Source of the DNA: Rhypophila decipiens
Lineage: Eukaryota; Ascomycota; Sordariomycetes; Sordariales; Naviculisporaceae
Length of the DNA: 64,000 bases
Direction: 5' to 3'
Assembly: GCA_033297075.1 (NCBI GenBank)
Contig: MU858137.1
Span: forward strand, 92,078-156,077
The notes beneath the pieces are model-generated. The model had not been told where the DNA came from. It saw only the letters and a list, made by a program, of their open reading frames with translations, and searched no databases. Shown here piece by piece: positions 1-8,655 of this stretch. The position numbers and the translations under genes are program-made. The stretch's first letter is position 1; every line of letters begins with the position of its first letter.

Positions 1-1
1 C

Positions 2-814
2 GAGGGTGTCAAATTCGACGAAGTTGCTAGACTCTACTCGGAGGATAAAGCTAGGCAAGGTACGGATATGTCGTTGTCGTCTATGTCTGATTCTGATGGC
101 AGGCCATCATCATCAAGCTCCAAATTCTCTGAGTCCATTTCAAAAACGGATTCTTCTTCTCCTCCTCCTCCTCCTCGTCTTTTTTGGGTTTTTAAAAGAT
201 TGAGGTTTCCTTCCTGCACGTTTTGCGAATGGTGTACTGTTCTTCTGATTTTTATATACGCGTTCATGATCGTTTATGTGGCGGTTATTCTTTATTTAAA
301 GGCTTATGTCTGGGAGAAGAATTAACTGTCGTAGTCGGGCAAGTTGCGCGAACATATTCCGGGGATAGAGCCCGGCAGGGGAGGTCGTTTCCTTGTTGGT
401 CTTTGCTTTAGAAGCTTTGTGTTGTGTTTCGGAACTCTATTTTTGCGGCTAGCTTTTATTCTATTTTGAGCGATTCTCATGTTTTTAAGACTTTATGTCT
501 TTATTTTCCAGGAGTTGTTCTTGTTTATTTGGGGGTTTATTTCGTTTTGTGGTTTTTGTATGGGGGAGCGGAATGACTGACTGACTGACTGACTTGATGG
601 ATTCTTTTGCCTACGGGTTTGTTTGTTTCGTGAGAGGAAAGGTATGCAGGTGCAGGTGCACGAGTACGTATGGGGGTTATATATACAATCGGGGGGGGGG
701 GGGGGGGGGGGTCTGGGATCTGTTGTGTTTTTTTTTTTTATGGTTTTTATAAAGGCGGGTAAACGAGTGATTGATGGTATGGGTCGGGGGGAAAACACCA
801 CNNNNNNNNNNGCC

Positions 815-873
<59 letters not shown>

Positions 874-1353
874 CCGTGGATCTGTTCTGTTTTGTTTTGT
901 TCTGCTTTTTATACAGGCTGGTCATCGAGTGATGGATGGTATGGGTCGGTGGGAACACAGCACACATACTTGAGAAAGGGACCCTGTTATATTTGCAAGC
1001 GAGCAAGCAAGCGCCCTCGAATTTAAATGCATTGCATTCCTCCAATATCATCGATGGTTACACCGGGGATGGTTTCGATGGAGTGCCCATCCCATGCTGA
1101 GCTTCCCATATACCCTCCCTCCATGCGATTTACAAGCACAATGTTGCCACAGACAGCAAGACAAACGGACCATATACTTACCTTGATACCAAATCTAGGC
1201 GGAGCCCTCGGGTGGAAGATAAAAGGCAGCCTGGCGCCCGAGTTCGAGGCCGTCGCCTACGGCCTGGAAAACAGCACGACGGCGAGCCCCAAGTATGGCG
1301 AGGCCAAGACCGAGTTTGGCTACCACATCATCATGGTGGAGGGCAGGAAATGA
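2..1353 (+). CDS. pin4: Parvulin-type peptidyl-prolyl cis-trans isomerase, 3' part (5' end outside window)
   Basis: Two exons are visible: 2-59 (entered in mid-gene) and 1199-1353, stop TGA at 1351-1353. The first encodes EGVKFDEVARLYSEDKARQ, the second continues GGALGWK...SLAPEFEAVAYGL... and ends FGYHIIMVEGRK, the hallmark C-terminal half of the parvulin fold (Pin4/Par14 class, which lacks a WW domain). The GT at 60-61 and AG at 1197-1198 join in phase through a split Gly codon, and CTTAC at 1177-1181 is a plausible branch site. Parvulins catalyse cis/trans isomerisation of X-Pro bonds; Par14 homologues associate with chromatin and pre-ribosomes. The 1139-nt intron is far longer than the other introns here and contains an assembly gap, so its real length is unknown. 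Family assignment is firm; the N-terminus cannot be judged. Confidence 0.9.
716..965 (+). repeat. Diverged direct duplication inside pin4 intron (offset 162 bp)
   Basis: A segment of about 88 bp (716-803) recurs at 878-965. Shared blocks keep a constant 162-bp offset: GGATCTGTT at 716 and 878, CGAGTGA at 764 and 926, GATGGTATGGGTCGG at 773 and 935. Each copy is preceded by a homopolymer (poly-G before the first, poly-C before the second). The copies are diverged, so this is not a simple assembly duplication of identical reads. Confidence 0.8.
802..811. other. Assembly gap (10 N) flanked by homopolymers
   Basis: Ten Ns interrupt the pin4 intron. A run of 21 G lies at 691-711 and a run of 56 C at 817-872. 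The gap size is probably nominal, and the C-run is likely to have an unreliable length. Confidence 0.95.
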
Positions 1354-1953
1354 TTGTCCTCTTCTCTCTCTTTTTGACATGGATTGCGATAGGAGGTCGA
1401 AGGGTATGAGCAGCTGAGGAAACATGTATCCGTCAGTCCTTTTACCTTTAATCTGGATGAAAGCCAGACTGAAGGCTCATCGACGGGGTAGGGACGAGAG
1501 TGAAGGAGCAGCTGAGGAAAACAGGGGTCCGTCAGTTACATCTTACCCCTGAGCTGGATCAAAGCCAGACTGGGGGGCTGATCGAGGAACGAAAGTTGAA
1601 ACACAGGCACACATCAGTCATTGAAAATCACCACCATTCATTGTTCATAAACGTCGTCTAATTTGTCCCGTTATGCAATTGTCTCGCCAGCCATATATGT
1701 AATCATTTGTGAAATAACACGTGCGCCTGCCCAGTGGGCTGGCTCGTTTTTGTATTCCGGCCCACTCCCTTCAAATGCTCAAGTGCTGGACAGAAGCAAA
1801 GGGTGCATTAAGAAAAGAGTCGTCCATCCCTTTGAAAAGATAACCCTTCTCTAATGAATCCCACCAATTCGCTCCCTCATGATATAACGCCGCGTGGCCA
1901 GGTCTCAAATAAGATCGGTTCGTGTCGACAAATGATGCAACTTTTTGGCGAAT
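1354..1953. repeat. Intergenic 3' region with tandem duplication, period about 98 bp
   Basis: This spacer separates the convergent pin4 and rps12 genes. Copy 1 (1408-1505) and copy 2 (1506 to about 1600) share GAGCAGCTGAGGAAA, TCCGTCAGT, CTGGAT and AAAGCCAGACTG in the same order. No other feature is seen in the remaining bases up to rps12. Confidence 0.75.
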
Positions 1954-2652
1954 TTACTGCTCGGTCTGGAAGTAGTTGAGGAGGATGGTGCGCTCCTGAG
2001 ACTCCTCACCCCAGTCCTTGACAACGACGCAAGAGCAGTTTACGACCTTGCGAGCGTTGCCCTCACGGTCGAGGACGCCTAATGACAGAGATTAGCCAAA
2101 TGCTTGTCTTGTTTTCCGTTTCCCTGGGTCGACTCACAGAGACCGGCCCACTCGCCGAGCTGCTTGCCATCGGGGACCTTGATGAGAGGGATCTTGTGCT
2201 CGGAGCAGAGGGCGATGACGAGCTTCTTGTAAGCCTCCTCCTCGCAGGACTCGTTCAGGACGCACATGTGCGCCTGTCTCCGGTCGAGGGCCTTGGAAGC
2301 CTCGCGCAGACCGCGGGCAAGACCGTCGTGCATGAGGGAGAGCTTGAGGACTCCCTTCAGGGCGTCCAGGACGGACATCTGACCCTTGGAGGCGGCATCG
2401 GCCGGAACCTCAACCTCCTCGGAGACCTCGATGGTAGCGTTCTCTTCTACGTCCGACTGTTTTCGCACCCACGGTTAGCTTCCCATCGTTTTCAGGGTAT
2501 TGTATCGTGTTGGTGGCGTCATGGTAGTCGCATTCGCGGCCGGCGACGTCGCAAAAACCGGGCTCAGTTCTAACGGCGGTGACGACAATCAAGAAAGTTC
2601 AGGATCGGTGGAGGGGTAGTCGAAAGTTAAAAGGAAGGGACAATCTCACCAT
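1954..2652 (-). CDS. rps12: 40S ribosomal protein S12 (eS12)
   Basis: Three exons on the minus strand: 2652-2650 (the ATG alone), 2456-2138 and 2078-1954, giving 148 residues. The product reads [12 protein letters not shown]..., then [56 protein letters not shown] and ends LLNYFQTEQ, matching eS12 over its whole length. eS12 sits in the beak of the 40S subunit and affects decoding fidelity. The start was chosen because the open frame before SDVEE is not conserved, ends in an AAAACAG acceptor, and an upstream ATG lies directly against a GTGAGA donor at 2649. Introns are 193 and 59 nt. The gene is divergent from rps22, sharing 656 bp of promoter. Confidence 0.95.
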
Positions 2653-3308
2653 CTTGACGATATTGTTGCAAGTAAGTTGTCGGTGCGATCCTCGAAGAGT
2701 TGGTGGTGATTTTTTAGGATTTTCCTTTTCAATGTGTCGTGGATGGCGCTGGAGAAGTTCCACGAGTCGAAGATGCCGATAATAATGGGATGTGCGTGTT
2801 TGTGGTGGGGTCCCACTAATCGGCACTCAATTGGCAGTTGGAAAATGCTAAATTTTGTGTGGCAGCATTGGGGACAGCTGCCAGTGCGGGGAGCTGTGGG
2901 AGCTCCAACGTTAGGGTTGCCGAAATTTGCAATAAGCACGGGCCACCCACCAAATTACCCCTAGTTTTCTCGGCCCATCTTTTTTTTGTCTGCGCAACCA
3001 TCAAACTTTTGCAATCCCTCAACCCAACGCCGACGCCAGTCCACCGAGGTAAGTGTCGAATATTCCGAGGAGAATGACCTGAAAGAAAACAGGATCATGC
3101 CTTTTGCGAAGGCCGGGGAGAGCAATCAAAGATGGCGCGCTTGTCGATGATACGCTTCTCCCCTCCGGCAATTGAGCAGGCAGAACCTTCGTTACAAGAA
3201 GGCACTCTCCTCCGCTCTTCGGGCCTCGACAAAAAGGCTAACGATCGCAATCTCAGATACCTCACTTCCCATTCCTGATTTGAGAATCTCCGCACCAATA
3301 CCGTCAAG
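2653..3308. promoter_or_regulatory. Bidirectional promoter between rps12 and rps22
   Basis: The spacer lies between the start codons of two 40S protein genes. It contains TTAGGGTTG at 2911-2919, a telomere-like motif of the type bound by Tbf1-like factors at ribosomal protein genes in several ascomycetes, plus AAATTTT-like runs near 2848-2856 and 2921-2925. A possible rps22 leader intron (GTAAGT donor at 3049) and a short upstream ORF (3097-3150) are seen on the right side. Function of these motifs is inferred. Confidence 0.6.
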
Positions 3309-3908
3309 ATGGTCCGCACTTCCGTCCTCCACGATGCTCTCAACAACATCAACAACGCCGAGAAGAGCGGCAAGCGTCAGGTCCTGATCCGCCCCAGCTC
3401 CAAGGTCGTTGTCAAGTTCCTCCAGGTCATGCAGAAGCACGGTAGGTTTTCTCTCAAATCTCTCACACACTTCTCCCATGCCAATTCGGCATGATAACTA
3501 GACGACGGTCTCAAATATCCCACGACTCTTGTCCTTTAAGTTGCCGATAGATGAAATTCTGCGAGGATCTTACACATTCTCGGAGTACCCCAATGAAGTA
3601 CAATGTTTAAATTCTCGCAACAATTCGCTAAAACTCTTTTCTTTTCAGGTTACATTGGCGAGTTTGAGGAAGTTGACGACCACCGTTCCGGCAAGATCGT
3701 CGTCCAGCTCAACGGCCGCCTCAACAAGTGCGGTGTCATCTCCCCCCGCTACAACATCCGCCTCAACGAGCTCGAGAAGTGGGTTGTCAAGCTCCTGCCC
3801 GCCCGTCAGTTCGGTTATGTCGTCCTTACCACCTCTGCCGGTATCATGGACCAGGAGGAGGCGAGACGCAAGCACGTCTCTGGCAAGATCATCGGCTTCT
3901 TCTACTAG
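3309..3908 (+). CDS. rps22: 40S ribosomal protein S22/S15a (uS8)
   Basis: Two exons, 3309-3441 and 3649-3908, encode 130 residues, the standard length of eukaryotic uS8. The protein begins [21 protein letters not shown], contains [23 protein letters not shown], then [20 protein letters not shown], and ends GKIIGFFY. The intron (207 nt, phase 1 in a Gly codon) has GTAGGT and TTTTCAG ends. uS8 binds 18S rRNA in the 40S body and is required for early small-subunit assembly. It is head-to-head with rps12. The intron is longer than most in this window; I could not identify a snoRNA in it by eye. Confidence 0.97.
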
Positions 3909-4703
3909 ACTACCTCTATCAGGAATGGTTAGGGGGTTTGGGGCAGGTCAAAATAAAAGGAACACAAAAATCCGGGCATGATTATGGCGTTTTGGGGCAT
4001 ATAATGATTGATGATACCATTCCATTTAGATATGGACATGCAACAGGGCATGCATTTTCGCTATAGAAGCTGCTGCTTGCAGATCACGCCCCAAAGTGAC
4101 TAATTTCTGTCCTCATTCTGCTGAAGCCGTGTAAAAGAGTGTTGTTATCAGATGAGTGTTGAATGCTGGAGGCTCCGTACACGGGAGACTCGTACCCCTA
4201 TTTCTGGTCCCCCTTTTAGCAGTAGAAACAAAGTGCAGCAGCTCGAGTGTTTTATCCGCGGCCCCTTTTCATTCATCATTCTCACGCCGATTAACTGCCC
4301 CTTCGCCAGTCGAGTAGGGATCATACGCCTGCCCGATCTTGGGTCTTTAGTTTTCATCTCCATTGTCAGCTGAGATTCAATTTTCCATCATGTACACTTG
4401 TGATTATGTACTCGTAGGTGTATGTAAATGGGCTAGGGGGTATCAACGACACCCAACCTTTTTGTTGTAACTGTAAAGAAACTCCAACCGCCAGCCAGTT
4501 TATGCATCCAATAACAACATTACATACATACATTATAAGCAGAACCAAGAGAGAGAAATATTCCAACAAAAATGAGAGAAGTCTAGATACATGTGTATGT
4601 ACAGAAACAAAGATCCGCTCAGATGATGCAATCTGCGAAACCCCATATCCAAACCTGGGATGATCAAAACCACACGCAACTACGTACCGGTATATGCTTG
4701 CTT
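3909..4703. other. Convergent 3' spacer between rps22 and the GT90-like gene
   Basis: This holds the 3' ends of rps22 and the downstream minus-strand gene. No reading frame with family resemblance, RNA gene or repeat was recognised. Confidence 0.6.
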
Positions 4704-6691
4704 TCAATCAGAGAATCCAATATTCTCCCTATCATCGTCGATAACACGGCCGTATCTGTATCAAATTAATTGTTGTCAGCTTCTTCACTCTCTACAATGT
4801 TTGTTGTTGTCAGGGGAAGAAGGGAAGGAAGGAGCAACGACAGTCGTCCCGAGAACACCCAAAATACACGGGAAGAAAGGAACCACAGAACAACACCAAA
4901 AAAAAAAGGGAAAAAGGCAAGTACTCACTCCAAAAGCAACCGAAAAAACCAAACCTCCATATCCTCCTTCCTAACAACTTTATTACTCCAGTCCTGACTA
5001 ACAACCGCGACCCGTTCCGCCTCTTTTTTCCCCAACTCATCCTCATCAAACCACCTCACGGCCTCGAGCCACTCGTCCCCCCTGACACTAAGCGGTATAT
5101 AATGCGCCCACGGCCGGAGCCATTCATAGTGCCACTCTCGAAAAATCGCCCATTTGAATACCAGACTGTTACTCTTCAGGAAGGAGTAGAAGCGCCCGGA
5201 AAAGGCGTTTCCGTCAATGTCGAGGACGTATTTGTACTTGAGGGCGTCGGTCTGGGAGGCGTATTTTTTTAGGTCAAAGAATTCTTTCTGGGCGGAGCAG
5301 TCGCCTGGGTCGCACTGCCCAATGTGAGAGAAGTAGACGTTGAAAAGGTGTTTGTACTCGCCGCGGGAGATTTCTTGGGGGGTCCAGGCGGGTTTCTCGT
5401 CGGAGCCCGTGTTGGTTAGGATGAGGGCCTTGTCGGGGGCGTTGATCTTTGTGACGAAGCGCTGGCGGTGTTGGCGGCGCCAGCCGCCGTTGCGGCTGAA
5501 GCCGCCTGTTGTGGAGCCGCGCCAGTAGAGCTCGTTTGTCTTGAGGGACCAGGAGGGATCGGTGGCGGGATCGTAGGGGACTTTGTCGAACCAGTACCAG
5601 GGGGAGGGGTAGAGGATGTCGGAGTAGGAGGATATCTTGGACTGCGAGAAGATGGGGAAGAGGTCGTGCACGATGTTGAATGCGTTGGGCCGGTCGAAGA
5701 AGCCAAAGGTGCTGGAGAGGGAGGGGGAGAGGCAGATGTCGGACTGGGCGGTCTGGTTGTAGACGAAGCCGAGGTCGCCGATTAGGTACTGGGATATGTC
5801 GTCGAGGACTTCGTCTTCTTCGATTGCGCGCGCCGGGGTCGAGGGCGGGCAGGACATGCGGCTGTTTGTCCAGGTTGGCTGGTGCGCGAACACGTTGAAG
5901 CGCGTTAGTTTGGTCGTGTCGAAGTGGGTTCCGTCGTTGAGGCCTCGTGGGTTTGGGGTGAAGGAGTTTTTTGGGGTCGAGATGGCGTTGGCGGCGGGCA
6001 TGTAGAGGTTCTTTGCTCGGTCGATCAGACGGGTCATGTCGTCGTAGGGGACGATCACTCGCGGCTCGTCGTGGATGTTGAAGGCTAGGTCCATGTCGGG
6101 GAGGTGCTTAACAAAGGGCTCGATCATGCCCCTTGTGGCGTCTCGCTGCCAGTCGGTCCCGCCCTGGATGTTGGTGATGTTGCCCCCGCGGATCTGAACC
6201 CCGAGGAGGGAGTTGTCAAAGCCTAGGGCTTCTTTTGCTCGCGCGCGCGTGGTTGCCGGTTTGAGTCCCCAGAACGGGGTCATCAGTTCGTGGATCAGAT
6301 CGAACTCGTCGGGCAGCTGGATGTGCTTGCCCTGGGCGTAGGCCCACCACTTGTCAAAGTTGGGAGGCGGGTGGATCCCATATCGTCGGCGGTACTCCTT
6401 CGTGGCGTCGCTCAAGGTGCGCGACTGGCGCGCGAGCACCTTTTGCAGATCTCGCTCGGCTTGGCCCACCAGATGCCATAACGGGTGAGAGCCCTTCTTG
6501 CCGGGTTTGGGCTGCGGTTTCGGTCGTTTCGTGTCGAGGTTATTGCTCGGTGGTTGTTGGGCTGTAGAGCCGCTGCCGGATGCGCCACTCCATGTCGTCT
6601 TTGAAGATGGCGATGATGACCCACGAAGAAGGAAGAAGCAAAAGCTCAAGAAGCCAAAAGTCGCAAGGAGGACCAGCCGCGTCCGCCGCAT
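4704..6691 (-). CDS. CAP10/GT90-family glycosyltransferase, type II membrane protein
   Basis: Two exons, 6691-4929 and 4755-4704, encode 604 residues. The long frame runs into a stop just after a GTGAGT donor; joining to the AG at 4757-4756 restores the family ending RLLLEYGRVIDDD and finishes GFSD. Residues about 6-22 form a single signal anchor, followed by a Ser/Pro/Lys-rich stem. The luminal part holds the CAP10-like signatures SDICLSPSL...TFGFFDRP (about 317-335), ELYWRGSTTGG (about 385), KYVLDIDGNAFSGRF (about 482) and WLRPWAHYIPL (about 525). Relatives include cryptococcal CAP10 and the POGLUT/xylosyltransferase group (GT90), which act in the Golgi on glycans or proteins. The acceptor substrate here cannot be predicted. 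Start is the first ATG, followed directly by the anchor. Confidence 0.87.
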
Positions 6692-8655
6692 CTTTGTGAC
6701 TCTCTCTATATCGGGCCCTCTTGTTTATATCCTATCCGCGCCGACTTTGCGCCTATCCTCCAACCAGTCGTCGATGTTGCGGTACGGAATATTCGATATA
6801 GATAAAACGAGCGTCGGAGAAGCCAAGATGTAACTTAGATGGTCATATCGCTCGCATTCAGTTCGCCGCTTTCGCTCGTAGTGTACAAAACATTGGATAT
6901 CCAATTGGCAAGGCAACGAGTCTATTTCGGCAGAGGAAAAACCTGAAAACAAAAAGGGTGCAAAGAAGTTGGACAAACCACCATCGTTTGGGAATCTCCT
7001 TTGGTGATAATAATTCGTTCGCCGTTGCAATCAAGTCGTCGCTCGCCATTTGACAGGGGGGGTTTCCGGACCAATCAGAGCACATTTTATATAGTCTGTT
7101 ATCAGATTATGATGATGACCGTTGCAGGACAGGGATGCTAATGAAATCTAGATCGACCCCCTGAAAACGGGAGTGCGAAATACACAGTTTGTACGGCATA
7201 CTGTGACCGCCGTTCGCCATATCAGTCGTTTTGAAAACAACGCTAGTAAGCATGTAGCACACCACATGTCGACTTTTGACAACTGGCTGGATCTCAAAAT
7301 TGTAACTATTCGCAACCACAAGCCGAATAGTAGATGCGAGTAACGGCGGTGTGCTGAATGGGTATATAACCATTGAATTGCAGAAGGTTCTGATAACTTC
7401 TGTAATTTGAGCTCCTTTTTAGGAACGGTTTGGCCGAGTGGTATGGTTCTTGGCGCTCGCCGTCACTATGCGCATACAAGCCAGTTAGTAAGGTAACTAT
7501 TCTAAGTATACTCAATCTGAATATTAAGTCGTATTGAGTATGCAGATTAAACATATAGAGTTGTTAATAAAAATGAAGAAAAGGAGTATTTTGCAGTTTT
7601 TTCCAAATATCTCTTAGTATTTACTTGGTAAATTCGGTTTTTTTTTCGATATAAAGACTACTTTTTCAGTCATTAACAACTCTATACGTTTAATCCGCGT
7701 ACTTAATACGACTCGATATTCGGATTCAGTATACTCAGAATGGTTACCTTACTAACTAGCTTATATACACATCTATTATACAGCGTGGTAGTAGAAGTCG
7801 TTGAAATGCTCAAAATGTTCAATTTGGCCAAAAAGTGGTGTGTGACACATGCTCACTAGCGTACTTTTCAAAAACCACTGACTTGGCTAATCGCGGTCAC
7901 AGTAGAAATCTATGTACGGTACGGTATAGAACTGTAGTATAATACGTGTGAAATACAGCCCCTGAAAGTTGTATGTTTGTTCAATTGTTCGTTGCTGTAG
8001 AAAGGATGTGCTAATTTTATTGACATTATCACAAGAACAACCCAGACTATAATCTGCATTATCAGTAGAAAGAGAATCATAGCAGTATAGACAAGAGTAT
8101 GAGAAGCTTGTTTGACACTTCCGTTTTCTCTTTTTACACTACCTGAACACCAGTCATCAACTCATAAAGATCTAAACATGACACTGGAAGCTTGATATGA
8201 CCTCGCCTGTAATCGTAAGCCGCGCACCACAAACCACAGACTCTTAACCCCCGTTATGGCCATGCCAGCTTCTGCAGTTTCTTTCCTCTTGAGCCATTCA
8301 TCACGATCTAGTCATATAGCAGGAGGATGTCATGTCCGATTTGTCTGTCTGTCTGTCTGTCCAGCTTCAATGCACTTTTGTATTCTCAAGTAAACATTTT
8401 ATTTTCTAAATGACCAACTTTTGTTTTACCCCTTCTTAAAAAAAAAAAAGAAAGAAAAAACTACATAACAACTAACTGACAAACTCCTGACCCATTAATG
8501 CCTTCCTGTACGCCAAATATCAACAAAATATTGAATAAACCATCTAGCTCCAGTCTAATAACATCCATGACAAACAAACTAAAACAACGTCCTTTTTCAT
8601 ACCCCTTCACCACCAGACACCCCCCTTACTATTCTTCAAGTACATGTAAATCTAC
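6692..8655. other. Gene-free, AT-richer spacer between GT90-like gene and mdn1
   Basis: No gene is recognised. It contains the MITE-like palindrome (7468-7772), an isolated tRNA-type A-box sequence (7431-7441) beside it, a short GTCT microsatellite near 8343-8360, and an A-rich run near 8440. The left third is the upstream region of the GT90-like gene; the right end is the 3' flank of mdn1. Confidence 0.6.
7468..7772. mobile_element. MITE-like fold-back element with ~101-bp inverted arms, RIP-like divergence
   Basis: The left arm 7468-7568 and the reverse complement of the right arm 7672-7772 align without gaps over 101 bp with 14 differences: 13 transitions and one transversion. Both arms include AGTTAGTAAGGTAAC near the outside and TATAGAGTTGTTAAT at the inside. 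The ~103-bp centre is itself partly palindromic (ATTTAC/GTAAAT around 7626). There is no ORF, which fits a non-autonomous MITE. The C/T and G/A bias is what repeat-induced point mutation produces. I see no clear target-site duplication, so superfamily and exact ends are open. Confidence 0.75.

Noticed and set aside
677..1051. Frames with poly-Gly or poly-Pro across the homopolymers near 690-872
   Set aside because: They run through Ns and homopolymers inside the pin4 intron; not real coding sequence.
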